The notes beneath the pieces are model-generated. The model searched no databases, had not been told where the DNA came from, and worked only from the letters and a program-made list of their open reading frames with translations. Made by a program: the position numbers and the translations under genes. A stretch of 64,000 nucleotides of DNA from Ceratopteris richardii. Its lineage: Eukaryota > Streptophyta > Polypodiopsida > Polypodiales > Pteridaceae. The stretch spans positions 440,501 through 504,500 of the forward strand of contig MU260074.1 in assembly GCA_020310875.1 (NCBI GenBank). Direction: 5' to 3'. Positions 47,653 to 58,895 of this stretch are shown here, piece after piece (positions within the stretch are counted from its first letter, which is position 1; every line of letters starts with the position of its first letter).

Positions 47653-47657
47653 CCTCA
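47653..47657. repeat. Element C target-site duplication, right (CCTCA)
   Basis: Right copy of the 5-bp duplication, after which B's gag sequence resumes. Confidence 0.93.
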
Positions 47658-48067
47658 TTCCTAGCCTGGTACAAAGTGGTAAGTGTGTCCCAAGCATCCT
47701 TTGCTGTTCTGCAAGAGTGAATGTGAGGAATAATGGCACGTTTGACAGACAAAGCTATCAATGCATATGCCTGGGCATCTCTGCCATCCCAACGAATCTG
47801 CTCTGCAGTAGGTGCAACAGAAACAATAGCACGAACAGGAATCTGCGGAATATCATCTTCGACACCATCTTCATCAGCTCCAACACCTGTATTTGCAGTA
47901 CCTGTCGTTACAGGTGTAACAGGACGTCTTTCAACACCCTTAACAATGTTCCACAATCCTTTTGCAACCAGTACATGTTGCATCATATAAGCCCATAATG
48001 GGTAGTTGGTACCATCCAACTTATCCTCAACAGCCAACATACGGAATACATCACTGCTTTCAGCCAT
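47658..48067 (-). pseudogene. Element B gag, N-terminal part
   Basis: The ATG at 48067-48065 (context GCCATGGCT) starts MAESSDVFRMLAVEDKLDGT and NYPLWAYMMQHVLVAKGLW, a UBN2/DUF4219-type copia gag. It continues through IIPHIHSCRTAKDAWDTLTT to the point where element C is inserted, 137 codons in. The frame resumes at 41102 on the other side of C. The 302 bp between this ATG and the LTR include the primer site. Gag builds the particle that houses reverse transcription. Confidence 0.9.
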
Positions 48068-48356
48068 GGCCGGTGACTAAAATACCTTGATGCAGAAAAT
48101 TGACTGTATCTCAAAAAGTTGAACAGAACTGCCCAGACGAGTTCTGCTAGACCTGTAGCAGACTTCGAGACGCTTAAACTGGCTAACAGAAACTGGTATA
48201 TACCTTTGGCACAAAAGGACGAAATAGCCTGCACAAAAGGACGAAATAGCCCTGTTTTGATCTCTGAAACACCCTGAGTATGCTCACCAAATTTTGTGCG
48301 AATCTGAGACTGCAAACGGAGGAGTGTCGACGGCGCCCTAGAAGAAGCAACGACCT

Positions 48357-48368
48357 GCTCTGATACCA
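48357..48368 (-). other. Element B primer-binding site (initiator-Met tRNA)
   Basis: The minus strand reads TGGTATCAGAGC, the standard copia site complementary to the 3' end of initiator Met tRNA. It lies 2 bp from the 5' LTR. Confidence 0.93.
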
Positions 48369-48370
48369 AT

Positions 48371-48600
48371 TGTTGGAGTTAGACATCTTTGGAAGCACGC
48401 GAACAGCACAAGGAAGAAGAAGAAGCTTGGAGCACAACACACAAGACTGAATGTATTACTAGAGAATGTACAAAGATAAGTAGCCCATTAGGGCAATAGG
48501 CGTATATACAAGCCGGGGGAAAAAAACCTCCTAAAGAGGGAAAAAAGTGCCCCGGCGGTCCTAGAGTGTTCATACACATCACTACCTAAATATATCAACA
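48371..48600 (-). repeat. Element B 5' LTR
   Basis: 230 bp, TGTTGG...CAACA, matching the LTRs at 34482-34711 and (truncated) 36973-37172. It directly follows the primer site on the minus strand. Confidence 0.93.
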
Positions 48601-48625
48601 ATGTATATATATATATATATATATA
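48601..48625. repeat. Short AT microsatellite next to element B
   Basis: An (AT) run of about 22 bp directly abutting the 5' LTR of B. The insertion or recombination breakpoint therefore falls at the edge of an AT repeat. Confidence 0.8.
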
Positions 48626-48639
48626 ACTCTCAAATCATA

Positions 48640-49250
48640 GCAAGAACCCACCTCCCAGAGATAATTTCTAGTACCTCATTGACACTTACAAAGAACTCAA
48701 GGAAGAGATACATAAAGCTCAAGACTAGTTTAAGTATTATATAGATCAACATCATGTTCAAAATCCATCCTATCAAATTGGGGACAAAGTGTGGTTACTC
48801 AAAAATAATTTGGAAACTTGAAGGCCTTGTGCAAAGCTAGACCATCAAAGATTTAGTCTGTTTATCATCTTGGCCAAGATTAATCTTTTCACTTTCAAGA
48901 TCTAGTTACCAAGTACCATGAGAATACATCCATGTTTCCATGCTCCCATGTTGGATCGAGATTAGATCTCACCATTGAGGGGGTAGAGACCTAGTCCTTC
49001 ACCACCTATCAAGATTGATAATCATGAAGAATGCGAAGTCCAGCATGTCATAGATTTGAGAATATCCCGAGGAAGATTGGAGTACCTTCTTCATTGGAAA
49101 GGGCATGACATCAATGATTGTTCTTGGGAACCTAGAAAAAGCCTAAAGAGAGCACCAATCAACGTTCAAGAGTTCCGTAAGAAAAATTCAATGAAGCTGA
49201 GACCAGAGAACATGGCGGCTCCTAGAACTCATCACTCGAGGGAAAGATGA
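48640..49250 (+). pseudogene. Chromoviral gypsy integrase tail with chromodomain
   Basis: Plus-strand frames read YKELKEEIHKAQD, then YYIDQHHVQNPSYQIGDKVW, matching the end of a Ty3/gypsy chromovirus integrase. Then come HVIDLRISRGRLEYLLHWKG and DINDCSWEPRKSLKRAPINV, a recognisable chromodomain ending at the stop at 49248-49250. Chromodomains steer integration toward particular chromatin, often heterochromatin. Only this tail survives; RT and the catalytic core are missing and the upstream part has stops. It is a different branch of Ty3/gypsy from elements D, E and F, which lack a chromodomain. Confidence 0.82.
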
Positions 49251-49427
49251 TGTCATGGACAAGGAAACCATCTTGAATCTCAAATTCCATGTGACTTATA
49301 TATCTCACGAGTGATTCAAAATTCAAATAAATCAATGCTTCCATTGCATTCAAAACATGCCAAAATCCTAGGATCAACTATCTTCTTGCTAAATTTTGAT
49401 ATTTGGAGGTCCTGTTCCAATCACTTA

Positions 49428-49949
49428 CATCATTAATGACATCATCAAGTTGTATACACCTTTTGAATTGTGTTCGGTAACAACCCTTGAGCACTTATAT
49501 AATGAGGGCTTGGCCACATACATCTTTAGTCTTGCCAATGTCAATCTTGGGAGCTCAAGGAGTCGTGACCACCAAGTTAGTACTCTCCCAGTTCTAGTTC
49601 AAGTTCTAGTATTGTCCTTGTTCTAGTCTTGTCTAGTCTTGTATCTTGACTATTGTGTCCCGTTGTAATCTCATAGTGTCTTGTTCAGGTAGTTATTATC
49701 TCTAGCTCATCTCCTTGAAGGGAGTTCGTGTAATCCTGATATCTTGCTTCATACTTACGATCGTGGATTGTGGGATATCATGTATCATCTCTAGTCGAGT
49801 TATCCATAGCTATGAGGCCCAGGTTGTGGAACTTCTTGTATCAACCACATATTCTTGTATTTCTTCCCCTATGCGGGTGTTCTTGTAATCATACATATAT
49901 TTGCAAAATCTTGTCTACTGCAATCAGAGAGCAAAATCTAGTGCCCCCC
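49428..49949 (+). repeat. Inverted-repeat arm 1 (LTR-like)
   Basis: About 520 bp, reverse-complementary to 49979-50501 with moderate divergence. Shared blocks include GGGAGCTCAAGGA, GGCCACATACA and CTTGCTTCATAC. A TATATAA stretch near 49497 sits where a promoter would be in an LTR. It follows the chromodomain fragment at LTR distance and may be that element's 3' LTR, though exact ends were not found. Confidence 0.65.
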
Positions 49950-49978
49950 CAATAGAAGCTAGTCTTGCCAAAATATCG

Positions 49979-50501
49979 GGGGAGCAGTAGATTGTGCTCT
50001 TTGACTAGACTAGATAGGATTTCAGAATTACACTTTCAATTACAAGATCATCAACATAGGGAAATAATACAAGAGTGACTAATTAATATAATAATTCCCA
50101 TAACTTAAGACTAATAGGTATAGATAACTCAACTAAAGATGATTTAGAAGATCCCACAATGTGGGACCATAGGTATGAAGCAAGATATCTTGACTACAAG
50201 AACTCCCTTCATAGAGATGCAATAGATACAAGAAATAGCTAGACAAGATGTCGTACTATGAGATTACAAGAGGACAAGGCTAGATATCCATGAACTAGAA
50301 TAATTAGGACTAGAACAAAGAACAAGACAAGAATAAGAACTAGAACTTCAAAAGTACTCACTTGGTGATCATGATTCCTTGAGCTCCCAAGAACGATATT
50401 GGCAAGACTAAGTGTGTATGTGGCCAACCCCTCCTTATATAGGTTTTCAAGGGCAGTTGATCAAAGGCTATTACAAATTGATGATGTCATGAATGATGTC
50501 A
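49979..50501 (-). repeat. Inverted-repeat arm 2 (LTR-like)
   Basis: The same LTR-like sequence in opposite orientation, separated from arm 1 by only about 30 bp. The pair forms a large imperfect palindrome of about 1.07 kb that could give a hairpin RNA if transcribed through. Confidence 0.65.
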
Positions 50502-50582
50502 TCGATTCAAAACATCATCTTTCGATGTCACAATCCACCAAGAAGAGAGTCAAACTTAGGGTTTAGGAGCGTTTCCTTCATC

Positions 50583-50815
50583 TATGATATGAGCTACCAA
50601 GCATGAAGCAAAAACTACTAGTGGACACATGAGTTTCATTGCAACGAGCTGAGTCAGAGTCAAGAAAAGCATGTAAATCAGGCGGTAGTGATTCCTCCTT
50701 GGGATAAACAATCCAAGTAGCTCCATACCACTCAAGTAGTGAAGGATTCACTTAGCCACCTCTGAATGCTTGACACATAAGCAATGCATAAACCTGATCA
50801 TCTATGAGAGAGTGT
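50583..50815 (-). pseudogene. B-family copia RNase H fragment
   Basis: About 230 bp homologous, on the minus strand, to the RT/RNase H boundary and the start of RNase H in element B (plus-strand positions near 37630-37860). Shared landmarks are GAGCTACCAAGCATGAAGC and GCAATGCATAAACCT. It is too short and mutated for function. It is another scrap of the family that also makes elements A, B and G. Confidence 0.8.
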
Positions 50816-53800
50816 TGATGATACAACATATATTTCTTGGATCCACTTTTATTCATCACCATTTGTACCTTTTTCTACTTTTTTATTTAGTTTAGTAAGA
50901 ACTCTTGTATAGGTGTGAGTGAGTGCCACACTAGTGAACAAGTGAGATTCATTCTCCTTTTAGTTGAGAAATCCCACATAGCATTGATTTTGCTCATTTT
51001 GTATATAAAGAGGTCACAACTCATTTTAGAGAGCATTCTTGGAGATAATGAGATCATGCTAATTTATGGAATGCTTAAAGTGCTCTTGTTGGCATCATGG
51101 TGTGCTTGTTTACTTGTTCCTTTCTTGCCTCATGCCTGTGACATGTTAGTTTGTTGATTAATGTTACAATTATGCATGTGATTAAGCTTGTGTGTGTTGG
51201 TAACTATGCTTTCTTCTTATTTCATGCATATTTTTGTTGTTAATCTCATGCTAATGAAGCATAATTGCCTCTGTTGAATGCTTCCATGTGACATTTGGGT
51301 CTTGTGAGATGATCCTTGGTTTGGAAAATATGAGTTGTGATGCTACAACATCAAGAACGTTTGGCACTATTGCTAGGGATCATTCTCTTGTCACTTATGT
51401 GATGGTTTATGGTGTGAAAGTGACATGTATGCAAGCTTTTCATGATGTTTTTTGAGTTATTAGAAATTTACGAATAGTCGGTTTAAACATAAGGATCCAA
51501 TTGTCATAAGTATGGGTCCTCATCATCCGATTTTGTTACGCTCTTGTGAGCATTTGTGGCTTGCAAGATTTTTTCACATTTGTTGAGATGATCCATTTTT
51601 GGGTGGATTGAGGATCCCCTTTTGGGTGATTAGTCTACTAGGTGTGGTGATTCTTCAAGTTACAAGTAGATTAGAAGCATTTTTTATAGATTTTTGAGTA
51701 ATCATGTTAAAATTATTCCCTTAACTTTGTTCATTTTTCTTTAATTTTGTGTAAATAAACATAGATTATGGTTATTCTATAAGTTTCAAGGGATTTTTGG
51801 CATAGCATCTTCATCAACAAGCTTTGGGAAGAAGGAACCAAAAGGAGTGTGCTACACTTGAAATACAAAGTCATGGAGAGGCGCTTATGGATTAGAGAAT
51901 GTCCCCAAAAGAAGAATAGGAAAATCTCTATGGGTAGTAGCTACTACAAAAAAAGCTAAAAGTTCATTAGACCGCAACATTTAACTAGAAAAAACATAAA
52001 TAAAAGAGGGATGATAGCAATGGCATAGCTCTGCAAAGAAAAACTAAGGTGGCCATAGATGCTGCAATGACCAATGGATCAAACTCAATGGGTCAAAGAC
52101 AAAATTGTCATGAAGAGTGAGAGAAAACCCACAATTTTGATACAGATCTCAAAGAAGTAGATAGCTTACCATGTAAATCGTCATGCACTAGTTCTCTTTC
52201 ATGAGATGGTTGGGGCCCATTCATATGGCAACATTTGTCCCTCATGGATCTGCACTGGAAATGAAAGTTCAGCTTATTGAGGATGATAAGGATAAAGAAT
52301 TACATGAGGAAATGTTTGGAAAACTTGTGGTATGTATGGGATAACGAGCTGTAAAAAACCTAAGATTTAGAAAGAAAGAGATGACTACTGGTGCATATTG
52401 GGATTCCAAGAGCCACAATTAACATTCTATACACAATGGTTACTAGACATGGGAAGAATGATGAGCTTGGAAACAAGATTGCTTGTAAAGATAGAAGTAA
52501 AGGAACTTTGATGAGGTTGATGAATCCATAGGCATTAGAAAGTGAAGAACCATGTGGGCATAAGCAGTTTAAGTAGAGAAGAATCATGATGGAACTTTGA
52601 GAACTAGGCTACAAAGTAGGGACAATAGGAAGTTGAAGCATCCTAGGAAACATGCAAGAATATTTGAGAGAAACTCAGAATTGTTGTGCATCAATAGGTA
52701 GCAAAGGGCTCTACATAATTTTTGGTAATTGCTGAACTTAGATGAGCTGAACTAAATGAGCTGCATGGTTTCCTCAAGATATTGTGAAGCATTCCTCTAT
52801 TACGCACATACCTAACAAGATTGTTTATCATCAGGTCTTGCTTCATTTGAAAGCAGTGCAATACAAGGAGGGGTTCTACATCAATGGTTGTTGTGGAAGC
52901 ATTAACTAAAGCATCATCTATAGAGAGTGTCATTACCATAGAAAGTGTGATTTGATGTTTAAGCATGTTCGTTGAGCTTTGTTCTGCAACAAAGATAGAA
53001 AGACCTAAACCTTTGATTGAATAATTTTTGGATCTCCAACAAATGCTTGCTCAAAATGTAGCTATTTTAGATGCTCTCACTTATGTTAGGAATGGTTGTA
53101 AAGCAAAGGATGTTGATATAATTCACGTTGATTTAGAGCATTTTAAAAATGTTTCTTATGAGAAAGCAAGAAGATCTAATTTATGGGTGACTATTGCCTT
53201 ATCAATCGACATGGTAGCATTCTTAGTCATGAAAAGGCAAGCGTGCAGTCTTGCCAATATAGCTTCTAAGAAGGATTCTGTCAAAGGACGGGCTATGGTG
53301 GTTCTTACTAGTGCTTTGGAGTAGTTGGGTTTGAAGAATGGAAATGAGAAGAAGAATATTATGTTTGGGGAATTATTTGAGCTAAAATAAACGAACATAT
53401 CAAAGATGGGACAACCTATTACCAAACATTTGGCAAATGGAAAAGCTAATAGATCTCAAACTACCTGATCACAACTAGATGAAGATGAATAAAATAGCAA
53501 AAGAGAAGGAGAAAATCAAAAAGTTGCAATGAAGGTGCATGAGTTTGCAACTTATTGACTCTACACAAAGAGGACTAGATGCTGGGAATCAAGTTTAGCA
53601 AGTATCCAATCTAGGAAATACGCAAGGTATTATATATGGCAATTACAGTAGTCATCCTTTTGGACATGCTAAAAGATGTCAAGTGGGCATGACATCAGAA
53701 ATTCTCAACATGGTATCTATATGTCTATTGGAGCTCCTAGGTTTGCTTCTAGTATGTTTGGTGCACTTATGCAAAGAGAGAGTAGGAGGAGGACCTGATT

Positions 53801-53866
53801 GGATTGAATAGAGAGGGATCAGTGGAAGATGGCCTTCTTGTCATTCTAGAGGCCAAACTATGATGA
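50816..53866. other. Unrecognised 3-kb stretch
   Basis: No element could be assigned. The sequence after 50816 (TGTTGATGATACAAC...) with a TATAAAGAGG near 50995 looks LTR-like, but no second end was found. A plus-strand frame of 98 codons at 53028-53324 (LAQNVAILDALTYVRNGCKA, then VDLEHFKNVSYEKARRSNLW) is protein-like but unknown to me, and further broken frames run to about 53830. Since the long repeat continues to the left of the window, part of this may also be duplicated there. Confidence 0.4.
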
Positions 53867-56803
53867 GTATTGGGAACCTTTCAAGAAAGAATAGGGGTGT
53901 ATAGATCATTATGTTGTTAGAGATACGCATGAACTGTCTTCTCAATTATTTTGGGAGGTGGTGCTAGATTTTTCTTGTTCCCTCTAACAACGAGATATGC
54001 AAAGACAGCTATGCCTATTGGTGGTGCATACAGGCTGGCTTACATTCCTATACATGTCTATTTAAGAATGCTAAGAGTTCTAAAATTGAATAGCTGAGCA
54101 TCAAAATATGGATGCATGAAAATGTAATAGAAAGGTTGTGTTCTATACTTTCTTGAGAAGCCCAAAGAGGATGATTTGGAAGCAATGGAGATTGGAACTA
54201 TTGTTCTTGGCTTGTTTCTTTAGGAAGCACCCTTCATTGCAACCAGGGGTATTTATGTGTCTAAAGCTTCTAAGTTGATGATAACCTATAGCAAATGACT
54301 TTGGATTAGAAATCATATGTGCCTTAGCAAAGGAATGTAATTTCAAGGCTTAGTTTTGGGAGAAAGATGAAAGGTGGCATCATCACAATGGGAAGCACTT
54401 TCTAAGGACAAAAGTAACGTTAGGTGAGAAGCTACTCAAAAGAAGAAACAACAAGGGGATAAAACTATTAAGGAAATTTGGGTTGTTGCTATAGAGAGGA
54501 TTCTTTGCCAAGACTCATAAAAGTAATATGTATATTGGAGACCAATTCGAGCTTGGCATGACTCTAGTTCTATAATTTCTTATGGTTTCAGAATGGATGG
54601 CACACATATCTCTACATTAGGTAAGATCAACTACTCATCACACATCAATAAGCTACACATATAATGTAAATTCTGATGGGTTGTGGAGGTTTCATTCTTT
54701 TTATGGACATGGCCATGAGCAAAGGCCTTTAGTTGCTTAAGAATGTGTAGGATTTAGACTCATTAACAATACCACAGACATGGCCTAATGGATTTAATGG
54801 GAGTTTTTGAGAACAATACGAGCTCAAAGCTATCATAGCTCATTGCATGCATATAGGAACTTTGCTTATGGTTCAAGGATCATGCATTCCTTCAATTAAT
54901 ATGAGGATGGTGGCCTCAATGGAGATAGGAGATTGGAGATCACCTATCAAGCAAATAGTAAGGGATGGACTTCTTTGGCTCATCATGGCATTATGTACAA
55001 GCCAACATAGTCAATGGATACATTTATAGTCATGAAGCTTTGAAAGAGATCTTGAAGCGACCTTACACCTTATGAACACAAAGTAATTGTGAAGATTCTT
55101 ACTCACTTGTATAAGAAGTTTGGGAAGGACATGCTACCTATGGAAGATGGAATGTACCAATGAGGTAAGAGTTTTATGGCTTCGAGCAATAATATTGGTA
55201 GAATACCCTTGTACATCAATTGGGTATAGAGAGGTATTATGAATCTGAGTGGGTTTTTAGAATCCACACCATATCCCTAATGATGCAACAATTGAAAAGG
55301 TTTTCGATGAAAAAAATGAGGGATTGCTTTTGGAAGCTCTTCATCAATGAAATATGTTGGTGCTTATCGTATTGCAAAATAGTTGGGTCCAACCCATACA
55401 ACTATGACCATACTCTGTAACATTGGGATTCTCCATCTAAGCAAGTCCTACAATGTTTATTACCTTTCTAGGCTAAATTTGACACCTACTGCAGAAGGTC
55501 TAGAATTTCTCAGCACAAAAGATTCTATTTGAGTAGGTTTGAGAGAGGTCCTTTTCATCACCTTTGTCCCAAACAATGAATCTCTAAAGATAGGCATGAA
55601 AGATAATTCATCTAAAAAATACACACATGATAATATATTGTAGAGTGTTGTGCTCCATATAATGCTTGACTTTTAAGAGAGGCATTCTACAGGTAGGCTG
55701 GTCTGTGAAGGATTAGATCCTTCTTCTGTGGTGGTAGTTGCATATCAATATGCTGGGGAGACAGAAGTGCGTGTACCATATCCTATATAGGCAGAGGGGT
55801 TTGCATGAGATGATCAACTACTCATCTCTTGCTCTACCATGGTGTTCACTTCATTCTCTAATGTGAACAATAGAAGCAACATGATATGGGAATGTGGCAA
55901 AAGCAGATATTAATCAGCAAGCATATCTTCAAGAGGGATGGCACAGAAAGGTACCATGGTCCACCATTTCAGCAATCACGGATCATCTTCAGTTTATCAC
56001 TAGTTTCCTCACTCATTTCTTATGCTAAAAAAGGAAATCCATTAGAAGCCACCTGCCACACATAAAGTTATGAGCCTGAGAGAGAGGATTCTCTCAGTCA
56101 ATAGACTCAAACCTCTTGTGTGCATGCTCAATCGTAGAATTAGGAAGTACCTCAACAAAGACTAAAGAAGGAATGCAACTTGATAGAGAGAGAGAGAGTA
56201 GGTAGAGAAAACTATGCTAGCGGCAAATTCGGGTATCAGGTGAAGGCTAGTGGACAGATAGAGTAATTGGACATATAAAGTTAACTTACAGGGGCCATAA
56301 CTAGAAAATCTACGTATCTTAATCCTCTTTATGGTGTTAGAGTTTAAGTGACCTAAATCCAAAATAATACGAAAAAAATCTTAGATGATTTTGAGAATGG
56401 GTCTAGAAGTCACTTCCTCGCTTGAGCAAAAAGTTAGATAACCGTGTTTGCAATCACAAGAACTAGATTCCACAATTGATTTTCTAAATCTCTTAGAATC
56501 ACAAATAAACATTTGATATAAGTGAAAAGTGACTAAATCGGATGAATGTGAGGATAGTGGCACTTATAAACTAACTAGGGCTGATTTGTGTGCTACTCTT
56601 AAATAATCGCAAAGGGAATGCTGAGTCTTAACATCTTTTGAGTTGTGATTTCCAATAACTCATAAAAGAAAACATGAAATAAGGTCTTGCAATTAGCAAG
56701 GTGATTGATCACTTAAAAGAGATGTGATTTTAATCTATAGATTTTTTTGGGGGACTTTGTTATGTTGACACAAATATCTTAATGAAAAATGAAGTAAAGA
56801 TAT

Positions 56804-57034
56804 TGTTGGAGTCCAAAGTCTATGAAAGCATGCGAACAACACAAGGAAGAAGAAGAAGCTTGCAACACAACACACAATACTGAATGTATTACCACTAGAA
56901 TGTACAAAGATAAGTAGCCCATTAGGGCAATAGGCATACATAGAAGCTAGGGGAAAGAAACCTCCTAAAGAGGGAAAAAGGTGCCCCGCTGGTCTTAGTG
57001 TGTTCACACACATGACTACCGAAATATATCAACA
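56804..57034 (-). repeat. B-family copia LTR (remnant G, copy 2)
   Basis: Counterpart of 2939-3169, 231 bp, TGTTGG...CAACA, with only a few differences from copy 1. Confidence 0.85.
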
Positions 57035-57506
57035 AATCCCCCCTAGGAGTGATGCAGTGAACAAGGAGGTGGCACTCATGTATAAGGAAGTGCCACGCTA
57101 TGTGGAACCAATCCACAAAAGGAAGTAAGCATAAAGCTTTGTGGAGAGCTTCAAACTTCTCCCTAGACAAAGCCTCCGTGAAAAGGTCTGCAATGTTCTC
57201 CTGTGTGGACACATATACCAAGTTGATCTCTCGAGTAGAGAACCTCTCGCTAACATAATGATAATGCACCTCAATGTTCTTAGTGTGAGCATGGAACACA
57301 GGGTTCCTCGCAACTGCCAATGTGCTCTGACTGTCAGTGAAGATGGTGGTGGCAGAAGAGTGACCAACACCCAAATTACCCATAAGGTTTATGAGCCACA
57401 CACAGTCAATAGTCATTGTGAAGGCTGTCGTATACTCATCCTCACAACAAAAAGTGGCCATAGTAGGCTGCTTCTTGCTCAACCAAGATATGCATGAGAT
57501 ACCAAG
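57035..57506 (-). pseudogene. Copia RNase H fragment (remnant G, copy 2), cut by element F
   Basis: Counterpart of 3170-3641. It carries the same defective motifs (CCEDEYTTAF, TDSQSTLAVARNPVFHA) and stops abruptly at 57506, where the LTR of element F begins. The remaining 80 bp present in copy 1 (3642-3721) would be expected on the far side of F, outside the window. Confidence 0.85.
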
Positions 57507-58133
57507 TGTCACTCTAGCACAATGGTGAGTACCAACGTGAGGAGATACACCTCATAAATGTCAATCCGTGGAGACGTGAGGACCGGTATGAAGACCGCGA
57601 GCAAGTGATGGCACAAGTGCGTGAGTGAAAGCACACAAGCATGCACACACATACACACACACGCGCACAAGGTAAGAGCAAAGAGTGGAACAATGGAAAG
57701 CTTCGATTACCAAAGAGCTCTCTTACAAAACTGAAATCTACAACAAGCTAACCTCAAAAAATGAGCTCTCCAGTCCTTTTTATAGTTTTTGAGTGGTTTT
57801 GGCCCTGTCCAGACCTAGTGTCCGGCCTAGTTAAAAAATAGGTTCCAGGGCTTATTTGGGGGCTCAAACGGAGTCTAAAAATCATGAAAATTGGTAGGAT
57901 GGTAGATCTAATACTCCTCAAGCTCGAGGACTCCTGGGCTTGGACAAAATGGAGTTACAAAAATGGAAAATGGTATTTACAATGGTTTTTAGTGATAAAA
58001 ATCACTATTTTTGTAGGGATTTCTTCTGAAAATTTGACATGTGCTTCTTGGAGCTCCCTACTTGCTCCTTCTTCCTGTGTGTCCACTTCCTTGATGCGCT
58101 TCCATGCTTTGTCCTTGACCTTAAGCTTCAACA
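57507..58133 (-). repeat. Element F 3' LTR
   Basis: 627 bp bounded by TGTCACT and TTCAACA. The left edge is fixed exactly by the break in homology with copy 1 of the long repeat, and the right edge by the adjacent C-run that is the complement of the polypurine tract. It contains a CA-rich microsatellite at about 57631-57668. Confidence 0.85.
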
Positions 58134-58150
58134 CTCCCCCCCCTCTTGAG
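58134..58150 (-). other. Element F polypurine tract
   Basis: The minus strand reads CTCAAGAGGGGGGGGAG just before the LTR. The uninterrupted G run is typical for plus-strand priming. Confidence 0.85.
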
Positions 58151-58855
58151 TCTGTCGTCCCTGACAGACCCTTGTTGTATTGGTCGTTCCATGTAGTACG
58201 TTGAGAGGTAGCGTCCTTTGCGTCCAACAGGGGCGATCCTTCTTCCCAATGTATCCTGGTTGTTTGTCTGGTTCTTCACTTTGCCACTGTTATCTCTTGA
58301 GTTTGTAGTCCCTTTGTACGTACTTCTGCCTTGTATTCCATCTGGGTGGTGCATTTGTGAGTTTTCCAAAACTGCTAGCTGCTCGAAGGATGTGGTCAAT
58401 GTTGATTGGGAGCAACTCTCGGTGGTGGATGGCGTCCTTGCTCTTGTTGTTGTCATCTTGATGTCGTCTTTTCATAGTTTTCATGCCAAGTATTTGTAAC
58501 CCATAATGAATGGTGGGTAAGTGCATTAGTGCATGGGTTGAACCAAATATGTGCCTTGTGCATGGCCTTGTAATGTGGCCCTACATATGCGTACTTGGAA
58601 AATGCATGGCAAGAAGTATGGTGCAAGAGATTGGGTCTTGAGCTAAGTGCTCAAGGGTATGCTGACGAAGAGGTTTCCTAACCTATCATGGTTATAGTGT
58701 TGTTGAAACATACACGTCTTACCATGGTGAAGGGTCTGTTGGTCTTCATCTCTTCGTGTTGTGGTTCCCTCATGATGTTTGATCGTCGGCTTGTCCTTTT
58801 TGTTGAGGGATGTCCTTGCTGGAAGTTCGCTGATGAGGACTTTCCAGCACATAGT

Positions 58856-58895
<40 letters not shown>

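Larger units (their letters stand above)
36973..48600 (-). mobile_element. Ty1/copia element B, split by element C
   Basis: Minus-strand element with its 5' LTR at 48371-48600, primer site at 48357-48368, gag from 48067, and gag-pol running to 37247. A polypurine tract follows, then a 3' LTR (36973-37172) that lacks its last 30 bp in plus-strand terms and is shared with A. Without the 6.55-kb insertion of C, the element is about 5.1 kb, a normal copia size. Only two in-frame stops interrupt its polyprotein. The bases outside the A-B array (TAGAA left, ATGTA right) do not match, as expected for a recombined array. Confidence 0.9.
53867..57506. repeat. Long direct repeat, copy 2
   Basis: Colinear with 1-3641 (offset 53866, changing to 53863 and 53865 through small indels). 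It ends at 57506 only because gypsy element F is inserted there. It contains the same unrecognised degenerate sequence and the same copia LTR and RNase H remnants. The true left boundary cannot be seen, because copy 1 runs off the window. Confidence 0.9.

Noticed and set aside
48183-48440. Frame starting inside the copia LTR and reading toward gag on the minus strand
   Set aside because: The same peptide start recurs at each LTR copy and crosses the primer site. It is a shadow of LTR sequence, not a gene.
53867-57506. The two long repeats as giant LTRs of one element spanning the window
   Set aside because: No TG...CA ends or adjoining primer and purine tracts were found. The repeat contains an internal copia LTR remnant, and the sequence between holds several unrelated elements with their own complete structures.
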